Shown piece after piece: positions 6,983 through 15,498 of a stretch of 64,000 nt of DNA. The stretch comes from JAJPKK01 sp963787675 (GTDB taxonomy: Bacteria > Pseudomonadota > Alphaproteobacteria > Rhizobiales > Xanthobacteraceae), in the NCBI GenBank assembly GCA_963787675.1, contig CAWBDV010000003.1, forward strand, positions 310,001 through 374,000. The letters are read 5' to 3'. The notes under the pieces were generated by a model, which saw only the letters and a list, made by a program, of their open reading frames with translations, did not search any database and was not told the DNA's origin. Position numbers and translations under genes: made by a program. Numbering within the stretch: position 1 is the stretch's first letter; each line of letters begins with the position of its first letter.

Positions 6983-9940
6983 ATGTCCACTCGGGTTGTT
7001 GTCTTCGGTGGCGGCGTGGCCGGGATGAGCGCCGCACAGGAGTTGATCGAGCGAGGCTTCGAAGTCGTCGTTCTCGAACGCCGAGATATAGCCGGCGGCA
7101 AGGCTCGCAGCGTGCCGGTCAGCGATGGCGGCGGAGGCAGCGGGCACCAGCTTGCCTCAACGGGCGCGCAATCGGTCGGTCATCGGCTGCCAGGCGAGCA
7201 CGGCTTCCGGTTCTTCCCCGGATTCTACAAACACGTGATCGACACCATGGGTCGTATTCCGTCCTTCGATGGGCGCGCCGTGGCGGACCATCTCGTGCCC
7301 ACGACTCGCATGGCTATCACGCAATATGGAAAGCCGACCTTTCAGATACCGGTGGCGTTTCCGCGTATTCCGAACGACGCAGGCACGCTGCTGCGCGACA
7401 TACTGCTTTCATTCGGCCCGATCACTGACCTCTCACCACAGGAATTCGCCTTCTTCGGCGCCCGCATCTGGCAGATCCTCACATCGTGCCAGCAGCGACG
7501 CATCGCGCAATATGAGCGAACGAGCTGGTGGGAGTTCGTCGGCGCCGAGCAGCGCTCGACGGCTTATCAGAAGTTCCTCGCAGACGGGATAACGCGCTCG
7601 TTGGTGGCCGCCAAGGCGCGCAGGGCCAGCACTCGCACGATCGGGGACATATTCGTACAGCTAATGCTCACCATCGTTAATCCGAGTGGGGAATCGACTG
7701 ATCGGGTTCTCGATGGGCCGACCAATCTCGTTTGGATCGATCCGTGGCGACGCTACCTAGAAGCACGCGGCGTGCGGTACGTCACCGAAGCGGAAGTCGA
7801 GGAAATCCATTGCAACAAGGGGAGTGTCGCTTGTGTCGCCGTGCGGCAAGGCGGCAAACGCATCATGGTGCAAGGCGACCAATTCGTGGCCGCGCTGCCG
7901 CTTGAGCGCATTGCTCCCTTGGTGAACGGCGGCCTGCTGTCCGCTGACCCGGCACTCGCCAACCTGCGAGCGCTCGCCCCAAACGTGGAATGGATGAACG
8001 GGGTTCAGTTCTATCTACGTCGCGACGTGCCGACGGCGCATGGGCATGTGATTCATATCGACACCGAATGGGCACTCACTAGCATTTCGCAGCTCCAATT
8101 CTGGCGCAAAGTGCCGCCAGAGCAGTTCGGTGATAGCGACGTTCGTGGCATCTTGTCGGTAGATGCTTCCGACTGGACGGCGCCGGGAGCAAACGGCCGA
8201 TCGGCCATGCGATGCTCGCGCGAGGAGGCCGTGCGTGAGATTTGGCGGCAGCTCAAACGCTCCATCAATGCCGAGCGGGAGCTGCTGCGTGACGAAGACT
8301 TGCATTCTTGGTTCCTAGACCCGGACATCGAGACTGATTCCGCGGGTTCGGGCCTGCTGCGGAATGCGGAGCCGCTGCTCGTGAACCTGGTCGACACCTG
8401 GACACTGCGACCGGAGGCGACCACCGCCATTCCGAACTTGTTTCTAGCCTCCGACTACGTGCGCACCTACACCGACCTTGCGACTATGGAGGGCGCCAAC
8501 GAGGCGGCGCGGCGCGCTGTGAACGGACTGCTTGACGCCCTCAAGTTCGAGGGGACGCGTTGCGAGCTGTGGCAACTTCATGAGCCTCAAATCCTCGCCC
8601 CGTGGCGACTCTACGATGCTGCTCGTTATGAGGCAGGACAGCCGTGGGACGATTCGCTTGTGCAGGTGGCTGCCCATGCGATCCGTGGCGCGTCGCCATT
8701 GCTCGACGAGGCCCGGCCATTGCTCGAAATGGTTGCGCCGTTTGCGGGCCCCGTGGCTGACGTGCTTGACCAGTCTGATGGCGCGATCGAGGATCCGAAC
8801 GAGGTGCGGACGGTAGATCCGTCAGCCGAGCGCGGCGCTGCTTACGTGCCAAAGTCAAAACATTCCTCGCCGGACGTTACAAACATCGCGCTGGCTGCTG
8901 CTGATGCTGCGGGGCCGGCGGGTTTTCTAGACCGCCTTAAATGGTACCAAGGCTTGCTGGTCGATACCCTTGCGTCAGGCGTGCCGACTTGGGAGCCGCA
9001 GCGGCACATGTATGCCCTGGCGAGGGACTTTCTCGACCGATCGGGCAAGGGCCTCCGCCCGGCACTATGCATCGCAACGGCACGCGCGCTAGGAAGCCGC
9101 ACGGAGGATGCGCTGTCGTCGGCAGCCGGCATAGAAATGCTGCACAACGCTTTCTTGGTGCACGATGACGTCGAGGACGGTAGCGACTCGCGGCGCGGCA
9201 ACGCAACCATGCATCGGCGCGTCGGGATTCCAATTGCAGTAAACACCGGCGATGCCATGAATGCACTCGCCATGCGCTTCTTTCGAAGGAACGCGGAACG
9301 GCTCGGACCAGCCTCGGCTCTACGGATTTTCGACGAGGTCGATCACATGCTGGTTGAGACTTTGGAGGGGCAGGCCACAGAACTCGGCTGGATACGCGAC
9401 AACGATTTAGCTATTGGAGCCGATGATTATCTCCGGCTGGTGCTTAAGAAGACCGCATGGTACAGCTTCATTCATCCCCTGCGGATCGGTGCGCTAGTCG
9501 CTGACGAAAAGGATCAGAACCTCGGACGGTTCGATCGCTTCGGCTATCTCCTCGGGCTCGCCTTCCAGATCACCGATGATGTTCTGAATCTCAAAGGAAA
9601 CCTTTCTCGCTACGGTAAGGAGATCAACGGTGACCTGTGGGAAGGTAAGCGGACGCTTTTGCTCATCCATGCGCTCGAACGCGTGGATCGCGCGGACCGC
9701 GCCTGGATCGCAAGCTTCCTGGGCCGGCCACGTGAGCGGCGGTTACCGCGCGAGGTTATGCGGCTTCACGACATGATCTCGAAGAGTGGTAGCATCGATT
9801 GGGCACAGCAAGCGGCAGCCGCATTTGCAGAGGCTGCGGGGCGCGAGTTCGAAAACACGGCATTCGCAGGCGTGCCGGTTGGTCCCGACCTCAAGTGGTT
9901 GCGGAATAGCATCGATTTCCTCGTTCAGCGCGAGGCCTGA
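6983..9940 (+). CDS. Fusion of FAD-dependent oxidoreductase and polyprenyl diphosphate synthase
   Basis: A single 985-residue protein joins two isoprenoid enzymes. Residues 1-560 are an FAD-dependent amine-oxidase-fold oxidoreductase of the phytoene desaturase/hydroxysqualene dehydroxylase type: the dinucleotide motif GGGVAGMSAAQE near 9, GEHGFRFFPGFYKH near 73 and the FAD-closing DYVRTYTDLATMEGAN near 490. After a flexible linker (about 590-645), residues 650-985 are a polyprenyl synthetase: GKGLRP near 689, the first aspartate-rich motif DDVED near 729, and GLAFQITDDVLN near 864. The second motif normally reads DDxxD but is DDVLN here, an unusual change. The shell-like gene lies 95 bases upstream in the same direction, so this protein is the best cargo candidate. 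Substrate and chain length are unknown. Confidence 0.88.
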   Translation: MSTRVVVFGGGVAGMSAAQELIERGFEVVVLERRDIAGGKARSVPVSDGGGGSGHQLASTGAQSVGHRLPGEHGFRFFPGFYKHVIDTMGRIPSFDGRAVADHLVPTTRMAITQYGKPTFQIPVAFPRIPNDAGTLLRDILLSFGPITDLSPQEFAFFGARIWQILTSCQQRRIAQYERTSWWEFVGAEQRSTAYQKFLADGITRSLVAAKARRASTRTIGDIFVQLMLTIVNPSGESTDRVLDGPTNLVWIDPWRRYLEARGVRYVTEAEVEEIHCNKGSVACVAVRQGGKRIMVQGDQFVAALPLERIAPLVNGGLLSADPALANLRALAPNVEWMNGVQFYLRRDVPTAHGHVIHIDTEWALTSISQLQFWRKVPPEQFGDSDVRGILSVDASDWTAPGANGRSAMRCSREEAVREIWRQLKRSINAERELLRDEDLHSWFLDPDIETDSAGSGLLRNAEPLLVNLVDTWTLRPEATTAIPNLFLASDYVRTYTDLATMEGANEAARRAVNGLLDALKFEGTRCELWQLHEPQILAPWRLYDAARYEAGQPWDDSLVQVAAHAIRGASPLLDEARPLLEMVAPFAGPVADVLDQSDGAIEDPNEVRTVDPSAERGAAYVPKSKHSSPDVTNIALAAADAAGPAGFLDRLKWYQGLLVDTLASGVPTWEPQRHMYALARDFLDRSGKGLRPALCIATARALGSRTEDALSSAAGIEMLHNAFLVHDDVEDGSDSRRGNATMHRRVGIPIAVNTGDAMNALAMRFFRRNAERLGPASALRIFDEVDHMLVETLEGQATELGWIRDNDLAIGADDYLRLVLKKTAWYSFIHPLRIGALVADEKDQNLGRFDRFGYLLGLAFQITDDVLNLKGNLSRYGKEINGDLWEGKRTLLLIHALERVDRADRAWIASFLGRPRERRLPREVMRLHDMISKSGSIDWAQQAAAAFAEAAGREFENTAFAGVPVGPDLKWLRNSIDFLVQREA

Positions 9941-10109
9941 AGCTCGTTGGCGGGGGAGGCCCGAAGTTCCTCGGCGGGGTGGGTTGTCCGGTTCGATTTG
10001 TCCTACGCTTGACGCATGCTGGAAGAGCGCGAGATAAATCCGGGTGAGTGAGCGCGAACCGCGAATTGTGCGGATTCGCGTATCATCTTGATGTCACCCC
10101 ACCCCGGAT

Positions 10110-10128
10110 CCTCCCCTTTCAGGGGAGG
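10110..10128. terminator. Hairpin downstream of the dsbA-like gene (palindromic repeat)
   Basis: CTCCCCTTTCAGGGGAG forms a 7-bp stem with a 3-base loop, 13 bases beyond the stop of the minus-strand dsbA-like gene. It has no T-run, so it is either a weak transcription end or simply a member of the CTCCCC/GGGGAG repeat family seen at 1209 and 11634. The surrounding gap 9941-10140 shows nothing else recognisable. Confidence 0.4.
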
Positions 10129-10140
10129 GTGCTTCTCAAA

Positions 10141-10800
10141 TCAGCTCTTCAGCATCGGCGCGATGATCTTGTCGATCTGCTCGATCGTCAGCTCGCCGCC
10201 GTGGCGCTCGCCGTTGATGAAGAACGTGGGGGTCGAGTCGACCTTGAACTTGCGCGAGGCGATGTCGCGCATCTGCTGCACCTTATTGAGGAGCGCGGTG
10301 TCGTTGATGCACGATTGGAAGCTCTCCTCGGTGAAGCCCGCCTGCTTGGCGATGGCGAGGAGCGGCGGGATCGCGTCGCGCACCGCCCATTTCTGCTGCT
10401 GGGCGAACAGCGTCTCGATCAGCGGATTGTATTTTTCCGGCCCGGCACAGCGCGCCAGCATGAACGCCGCAGCGGCCAGGCGATCGAGCGGGAACTCGCG
10501 CATGATGTAGCGCACCTTGCCGGTATCGATGTACTTCGCCTTGAGCGCCGGGAATGTCTCCATCTCGAACCGCGCGCAGTGCGGGCAGGTCATCGAGGCG
10601 TACTCGATGATGGTCACCGGCGCATCCTTGGCGCCGAGCGGAATGTCGTCCAGCGGGCCTTTGGCCTCGAGTTCGAGCATCGAGATGGTGTCGGCCTGGG
10701 CGGTGCCGCCAAGCCGCCAGAGCCATTCGAACATGCCCATCGACCCGAAGGCGGCGAGCGCCAGCGTGGTGGTCGTAACGAATGTGCGGCGGGTGATCAT
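10141..10800 (-). CDS. DsbA-family thiol:disulfide oxidoreductase, exported
   Basis: The product has 219 residues. It starts MITRRTF, a twin-arginine-like signal followed by a hydrophobic stretch, and continues with a thioredoxin fold: the redox motif CPHC (in YASMTCPHCARFEMETFP) and the cis-proline loop STPTFFING near the end. Such periplasmic enzymes introduce or rearrange disulfide bonds in exported proteins. The start is fixed by GGAGGC six bases upstream of ATG 10800; the frame stays open further upstream but lacks such a site. In related genomes this gene sits beside DUF721 and mutY, as here; the smc gene that often follows is absent. Confidence 0.9.
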   Translation of the reverse strand: MITRRTFVTTTTLALAAFGSMGMFEWLWRLGGTAQADTISMLELEAKGPLDDIPLGAKDAPVTIIEYASMTCPHCARFEMETFPALKAKYIDTGKVRYIMREFPLDRLAAAAFMLARCAGPEKYNPLIETLFAQQQKWAVRDAIPPLLAIAKQAGFTEESFQSCINDTALLNKVQQMRDIASRKFKVDSTPTFFINGERHGGELTIEQIDKIIAPMLKS

Positions 10801-10954
10801 GTAGCCTCCGTTGGTCCCCTTCGACATAGGCGCGATTTTCGCAACAGGGAGCGGTTTGCGCAACAGGGGGCGGTTTTCAATTTGGTAATGGTTGCGGGGG
10901 TGCGTCATTGGAAGCGATTGTCGCGCGGAAGCGCAGCCGTACCGCGTCCGTCGG

Positions 10955-11443
10955 TCACGCAGGTTTGATTGCCGCAGCAAGGCGGCCGAGCGCCGCGCGC
11001 AGGCGTTCGTCGGTGATGCCGGTCATCTCCGCCGCGAACGCAGCGGCGCGGGCGTCATCGATCTTCGCCCGGCGCGGCTTGCGATTGCGGCGGGCGAGCG
11101 GCGCCTGGCGGAGCGCGATGCCCGAAATTGCCTGCCAGCCGAAATAGCGGTTCACGCGCTCGACGATCAGGCCCGACATGTGCTGGATCTCGATCGCCGC
11201 CGGGCCTTCGACGCGCAGCACCAAGGTGGCGGGCTGCATGTCATCCGGGTCCGAGGTGCGCACCCAGTTCATCCGCATCGGCTCAGCGTGTGCCGCGACC
11301 TCGGCGCCGACGATCTCGTCCCAGTGGGTCACGATCTCACGCGACGCAAAGCCTTGCCGCTCGAAGACGTGGCCGACGCACGCGCCGATGAGGTCGGCCA
11401 GCGGCTTTGGTCCGGACGGCTTTTTCATGGTCGCGGCTTTCAT
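10955..11443 (-). CDS. DUF721 (DciA-like) protein
   Basis: The 162-residue product matches DUF721, a family that includes the replicative-helicase loader-associated protein DciA. Typical features are GPKPLADLIGACVGHVFERQ at the N-terminus, HWDEIVGAEVAAHAEPMRM, and LVLRVEGPAAIEIQHMSGLIVERVNRYFG, the KH-like core. The C-terminal 50 residues are Arg/Ala rich. I chose ATG 11443 because the homology begins just after it; ATG 11428 is the alternative. It is divergent from mutY, with only about 75 bases between the starts, so the two promoters probably face each other. Confidence 0.8.
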   Translation of the reverse strand: MKAATMKKPSGPKPLADLIGACVGHVFERQGFASREIVTHWDEIVGAEVAAHAEPMRMNWVRTSDPDDMQPATLVLRVEGPAAIEIQHMSGLIVERVNRYFGWQAISGIALRQAPLARRNRKPRRAKIDDARAAAFAAEMTGITDERLRAALGRLAAAIKPA

Positions 11444-11518
11444 GATCGCGATTCCGCGGTTGTTGGCAGGTGGGGATCGCGGCTTGTTCGCGGCGCGCCG
11501 CTCTGCCAGAGCTTCCTC

Positions 11519-12919
11519 ATGACCGTAGCAGGCAGGCGCACAAAGCAGAAGCGGGCGCATTCGAAGCGCGCCAACTCGTCACCAAAAAAGGCGCCGGCCA
11601 GCAACGGTGGCCCCAATGGCGCGGCATTGAATTCTCCCTCCCCCCTTGTGGGGGAGGGTCGGGGTGGGGGGTCGGGAGGCTTTGGCGAGGATATGCCGCA
11701 TCTCGCGACCCCCACCCCCGACCCCTCCCCACAAGGGGGAGGGGAGAAGAAGCACCCCCACCCGGCCGCTGACGCGGCCGACCCCGGATCAAGTCCGGGG
11801 CAGGCTCTCCCCCCTCCAGGGGGAGGTGAAGTAAAGGTCAACGCCGCCGATCTGCTCGCGTGGTACGACCGGCATCGCCGCCGATTGCCGTGGCGCGCGT
11901 TGCCCGGAGAGACGCCCGATCCTTATCGGGTGTGGCTCTCCGAGATCATGCTGCAGCAGACCACCGTCACCGCGGTGATGCCGTACTACCTCAAGTTCCT
12001 GGCGCGGTTTCCTTCTGTAGCGGGGCTCGCGGCGGCCGACATCGACGACGTGCTCGGCCTGTGGGCGGGCCTCGGCTATTACGCACGCGCGCGCAATCTT
12101 CATGCCTGCGCCCGCGCGGTCGCGGCGCGCGGTGGCTTTCCCGATACCGAAGACGAACTCGCGATGCTGCCGGGGATCGGCCCTTACACCGCGGCGGCGA
12201 TTGCGGCGATTGCGTTCGATCGCAAGGCCGCTGCCGTCGATGGCAATGTCGAGCGCGTGGTGACGCGACTGTTTGCCATCGAGCAACCGTTACCCGACGC
12301 CAAGCCTGCGATCCGTACATTTGCGGCGCGCCTCGTGCCTGATCGCCGCGCCGGCGATTTCGCGCAGGCGATGATGGACCTCGGCGCGACCATCTGCACG
12401 CCGAAGGCTCCCGCCTGCGTCCTTTGTCCGTTCATCACTGCGTGCGCGGCGGCGGCGCGCGGGGATGCGGAGAGCTCTCCGCGACGCGCGAAGAAGCGGG
12501 AAGGGCAGTTGCGGCGCGGCGCTGCGTACGTCGCGATCCGCGCCGACGGTCACATCCTGGTGCGCCGGCGCGCGGCGCGCGGCCTCCTCGGCGGCATGAC
12601 CGAGGTGCCGACCACCGAATGGCATCCCGATTTCGACGCGGCGAGCGCGCTTGCCCAAGCGCCGCGCCTTGGCGTCGCGGAAGAGGTCGCATGGCGACGC
12701 ATTGCCGGCGTCGTCAATCACGTCTTCACCCATTTCCCGCTCGAGCTCGCGATCTTTACAGCGCACGTGCCTCATGGAGCGGACCCGCCCGAGGGAATGT
12801 GGTGGCTTGCGTCTGACAAGATCGCGGACGCTGCCTTGCCGAGCCTGATGCGCAAGGTGCTTGCCCATGCGCGCGTCATGCCGACGCCATCGACGCGGCA
12901 GCCGAAGCGGAGGGGGTAA
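11519..12919 (+). CDS. mutY: A/G-specific adenine DNA glycosylase MutY
   Basis: MutY removes adenine mispaired with 8-oxoguanine in base excision repair. Visible features are LPWRALPGETPDPYRVWLSE, the catalytic Glu in SEIMLQQT near residue 140, the helix-hairpin-helix LPGIGPYTAAAI near 217, the catalytic Asp in AVDGNVERV near 240, and the iron-sulfur cysteines CTPKAPACVLCPFITAC (C-x6-C-x2-C-x5-C) near 295. A NUDIX-like 8-oxoG recognition domain follows (GGMTEVPTTEW). There is no start codon between the palindromic repeat at 11634-11830 and the first conserved residue, so the repeat must be translated. ATG 11519, giving a Lys/Arg-rich N-terminus usual in relatives, is the most likely start. 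ATG 11692 inside the repeat is less likely. Confidence 0.88.
   Translation: MTVAGRRTKQKRAHSKRANSSPKKAPASNGGPNGAALNSPSPLVGEGRGGGSGGFGEDMPHLATPTPDPSPQGGGEKKHPHPAADAADPGSSPGQALPPPGGGEVKVNAADLLAWYDRHRRRLPWRALPGETPDPYRVWLSEIMLQQTTVTAVMPYYLKFLARFPSVAGLAAADIDDVLGLWAGLGYYARARNLHACARAVAARGGFPDTEDELAMLPGIGPYTAAAIAAIAFDRKAAAVDGNVERVVTRLFAIEQPLPDAKPAIRTFAARLVPDRRAGDFAQAMMDLGATICTPKAPACVLCPFITACAAAARGDAESSPRRAKKREGQLRRGAAYVAIRADGHILVRRRAARGLLGGMTEVPTTEWHPDFDAASALAQAPRLGVAEEVAWRRIAGVVNHVFTHFPLELAIFTAHVPHGADPPEGMWWLASDKIADAALPSLMRKVLAHARVMPTPSTRQPKRRG
11634..11830. repeat. Composite palindromic repeat inside the 5' coding region of mutY
   Basis: Three hairpin units are clustered here. CTCCCTCCCCCTTGTGGGGGAGGG sits at the left and a near-mirror copy at about 11706-11745. 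A CTCCCCCCTCCAGGGGGAG unit closes the block at about 11807-11825, preceded by CGACCCCGGATCAAGTCCGGGG. The unit is a dispersed, REP-like palindromic family of this order. Read in the mutY frame it gives about 65 residues rich in Gly, Pro and Ser (SPLVGEGRGGG, PDPSPQGGGE) before the first conserved MutY residue. Confidence 0.8.
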
Positions 12920-13046
12920 GGGCGTCACACCGTTGCCTTCGATTTAAGATAATTGCGGAACCGAAATTTATCTCAAGTTTGCGTTCGGCTTTGCCGGACG
13001 ATGCGCACCGCGCTATCGACCATTACGCGCCACCGGGAGCAACACG

Positions 13047-13616
13047 ATGGTCCACGGCTTTTTGCGTTCCGCCGCACTGTGGTTTGCTGCGAGCGTGGTC
13101 GCGAGTGCGGCGACTGCTCAGCCGGCGCAAAAGCCAAACGATGCAGCAGCGCAGCCGCCGAGGGTCTCGGCAGTCATCGCTCCGCCGGCGCAGACCACGA
13201 GCGATCCGACCACGCAGATATTCCTGCCAAAGCTCTCCCCCGGGATGACCCTCAGCCGCTATCTTGAAATCCTGCGTCAGGATTTTCGCCGGCTGGATGC
13301 CGACCGCGACAATGAATTGACGGCGGCGGACGCCGACCTCCACGAAATTGCCGTGCGGGCGATGGTGCGCGCCTTGATCGCAATGACGATCCTGCGCGCC
13401 GATCTCGACGGCGACGGCTACGTGACGCAGGCCGAACTGCGCAAAACCCTGCGCTACGATGAGCGATCGGACGGTGCTACCCCACAATCACTCGACACCA
13501 TGGAGGTCGCGGTACGACAGTTGATGGCCGCTGATACCGATGGCGACGGGCGGATTAGCGTTGCTGAGGCCCTTTCCTTTGCGGCGAATCCTAGGATTCT
13601 CTGCCGAAAATGGTAA
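13047..13616 (+). CDS. Exported EF-hand protein, N-terminal part
   Basis: The 189-residue product begins with a signal peptide (LRSAALWFAASVVASAATAQ). After a Pro-rich spacer come calcium-binding EF-hand loops: LDADRDNELTAAD, ADLDGDGYVTQAEL and ADTDGDGRISVAEA. The last 10 residues look random. The following frame begins at an overlapping ATG (13610, in ATGGTAA) and continues with more EF-hand loops, which suggests that one gene has been split by a frameshift between about 13590 and 13612. Alternatively these are two overlapping genes. It probably acts in the periplasm as a calcium-binding protein; its partner is unknown. Confidence 0.7.
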   Translation: MVHGFLRSAALWFAASVVASAATAQPAQKPNDAAAQPPRVSAVIAPPAQTTSDPTTQIFLPKLSPGMTLSRYLEILRQDFRRLDADRDNELTAADADLHEIAVRAMVRALIAMTILRADLDGDGYVTQAELRKTLRYDERSDGATPQSLDTMEVAVRQLMAADTDGDGRISVAEALSFAANPRILCRKW

Positions 13617-14872
13617 CGAGCTTAGGCGGCGCTGCCCAGCGAATGAACTTGCTGCTGGCGAACTGGAACTCGGCGGCCAACCAACGCAATCCGATGGCCG
13701 ATGAGGTCAGGCGCCTTCTCCCTGTCGGTCACGATGGCAAGGTGACGATGGCGGATTTCGACGCCGCCGCGACTGCGGTCTTCCGTGCCGTCGACACCGA
13801 CGGCAACGGCACCATCTCGCAGGACGAACTCAATGGCTACCGCAAACGCGAGGCCGACGCGGCGCGGGAACGGCAGGAGGCCGCGACGCGCGCCGAATGC
13901 ACGATGCCGAAGGCATCGGATACTGCTACTGTCGCCGTACTCAGCGCTTACAAGAGCGAGGCGATCTCGACGGTCGGTCTCGGCTCGCAGGACGTTGCGA
14001 CCGGCACCGGCGAGATCAGGATCGAAGCAGGGGAGGGGCCGCTCTACATCGTCGCCATCTCCCACGAGCCGACCATCTGGCGCGTCACCGGCGCGACCGA
14101 TCGCGTCGAGCGGTTGGTGGCCTTTGGCGTGACCGCGCAATCAAATCACATCACCATTGCCGCAAATCCTGTGCCCGTAAGTGCGCCAGCTGCAAGCCAG
14201 CCGAATGTCACGCCGCGCCCGGTGACGCCGCAGCAACCGGTTGCGCTTGCCGGCATCAGCGGATTGCCGGCCGACCGCGTGAGTTTCCTCGCGCGGGCAA
14301 ACTGCCTGCGGTCTTTCACCGAAGCGAAATCGACCGATGGTGCGTTCGTGCTCGCGGCGGTGCGGCGCGATACCGGCAAAGAGCCGTCCATGGTCGCCGC
14401 ACGCCAGAACGCGGCGGCGTTCTCGGTGCCGTCCGGGCAGATCCGCTCGGCCTACGAGGACAAGAAGCAGCCGCGCCTTACCATCGTGAAGGAAGCGGGC
14501 GTGCTGACGCTCAAGGGAGATTCGAGCGGTGTCGTCGTGCGCACCGGACCGACCGACCTTGAGTCCGATCTCGAGCAATTCAGCCCCGGCGGCGTCATCA
14601 ACATCGATCCGCAGACGGTGGTCGCAAACGCGCCGGCCGTCCGCTACGAGGTGCTGCCGGGCGCGGCGGGATTGCTGCAGCTGGAAAATTCCGGCGCGCT
14701 CACGCGCAATCAGCGCGGCGAGTTTCTCATTCACCGCAAGATCCGTTTCCCCGCCGGTCTCGCGCCGTTGTCCCCGACGTTCCTGCTGCTGCGCGGCGTC
14801 GAGATGCCCGAAGGCCATCCGGACGGTGCCAAGGTGATCTCGGAAGAGACCGGCCAGCAGATCAAGTTTTGA
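13610..14872 (+). CDS. EF-hand protein with C-terminal unknown domain (likely continuation of the preceding frame)
   Basis: The 420-residue frame starts inside the stop of the previous one and has no signal peptide and no ribosome-binding site before ATG 13610. Its first 90 residues contain EF-hand loops (LPVGHDGKVTMADF and AVDTDGNGTISQDEL), consistent with being the second half of the same calcium-binding protein. Residues about 100-420 form beta-rich repeats, possibly two copies of a similar module (ISTVGLGSQDVATGTGEIRI, then VLTLKGDSSGVVVRTG); I do not recognise this region. If translated alone it would remain in the cytoplasm, which argues for a frameshift rather than two genes. Confidence 0.65.
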   Translation: MVTSLGGAAQRMNLLLANWNSAANQRNPMADEVRRLLPVGHDGKVTMADFDAAATAVFRAVDTDGNGTISQDELNGYRKREADAARERQEAATRAECTMPKASDTATVAVLSAYKSEAISTVGLGSQDVATGTGEIRIEAGEGPLYIVAISHEPTIWRVTGATDRVERLVAFGVTAQSNHITIAANPVPVSAPAASQPNVTPRPVTPQQPVALAGISGLPADRVSFLARANCLRSFTEAKSTDGAFVLAAVRRDTGKEPSMVAARQNAAAFSVPSGQIRSAYEDKKQPRLTIVKEAGVLTLKGDSSGVVVRTGPTDLESDLEQFSPGGVINIDPQTVVANAPAVRYEVLPGAAGLLQLENSGALTRNQRGEFLIHRKIRFPAGLAPLSPTFLLLRGVEMPEGHPDGAKVISEETGQQIKF

Positions 14873-14890
14873 GTCTGCGACGCTCGCGAT

Positions 14891-15057
14891 CGTAGGGTAG
14901 GCAAAGCGAAGCGTGCCCACCGTTCTTCTGAGCCGTAGGGTGAGCAAAGCGCGGACGTGTCCGCGCGTGCGCACCGACCGCGTGGGCACGGAGGCACGCC
15001 CTTCATCGCAAAAATTGCGCGGCCTCGGCCGCCTTTGCCCGCCCTACGGCTCTGCGT
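14891..15057. repeat. Dispersed repeat, GTAGGG(T)xxGCAAAGCGAAGCG family
   Basis: CGTAGGGTAGGCAAAGCGAAGCGTGCCCACCG and a second start CGTAGGGTGAGCAAAGCG lie at the left, and the inverted end TTTGCCCGCCCTACG at the right, with a CGCGGACGTGTCCGCGCG hairpin in between. The same family is found at 24313-24398 and 27164-27195. It fills the gap between the EF-hand gene and the RidA gene. Confidence 0.75.
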
Positions 15058-15147
15058 GCGCTTGCGTGCCTCGCTTCTCGGATATTTGTCACACCGACCG
15101 CAAAACGCTATTCGTCGTGGCCGCGCGAGCCGGCATCAGGAGAGAAC

Positions 15148-15498
15148 ATGAAGATCGAACGCATCGAGACGGGCGCCCGTATGAGCAAGGCCGTGATCCA
15201 CGGCGACACTGTCTATCTTGCCGGGTTCACCGCCGTAAAGACGCTCGATCGCGGCGTTGGCGAGCAGACTGCCGAAATCCTCGCGATCATCGACGGCTTC
15301 CTGGCGAAGGCCGGCACCGACAAGTCGAAGCTCCTCAAGGCGACCATCTGGCTCTCGGACATCCGCACCGTCGAAGAGATGAACAAGGTGTGGGACGCGT
15401 GGGTGCCTGCGGGCGCTGCGCCGGCGCGCGCTTGCATCGAGGCGCTGTTGCAGGGCCCCGAGAAGAAGGTCGAGATTCAGGTCACCGCCGCGCGGTAG
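15148..15498 (+). CDS. RidA/YjgF-family protein
   Basis: The 116-residue product is a RidA-family protein, trimeric enzymes that deaminate reactive enamine/imine intermediates. Family features are an early GDTVYLAGFTA, the helix with GEQTAEILAIIDGFLAKAGTDKSKLL and the late PARACIEALLQGPEKKVEIQVTAA; the Arg in PARA corresponds to the substrate-binding Arg. AGGAGA lies a few bases upstream of ATG 15148, fixing the start. It stands alone between a repeat block and the porin-like gene. The gap 15499-15771 shows no further feature. Confidence 0.9.
   Translation: MKIERIETGARMSKAVIHGDTVYLAGFTAVKTLDRGVGEQTAEILAIIDGFLAKAGTDKSKLLKATIWLSDIRTVEEMNKVWDAWVPAGAAPARACIEALLQGPEKKVEIQVTAAR

Noticed and set aside
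6983..9940. C-terminal cargo-loading peptide for the encapsulin-like shell
   Set aside because: The C-terminus NSIDFLVQREA does not fit the LGIGSL-type consensus; no such peptide was found in the DUF3237 protein either.
10892..11518. Upstream extension of the mutY frame
   Set aside because: It runs antisense over the DUF721 gene and has no protein character; the start is placed at 11519.
11634..11830. Clustered repeats considered as a CRISPR array
   Set aside because: The units are palindromic and G/C-rich, lack regular spacing with unique spacers, and no cas gene is present.
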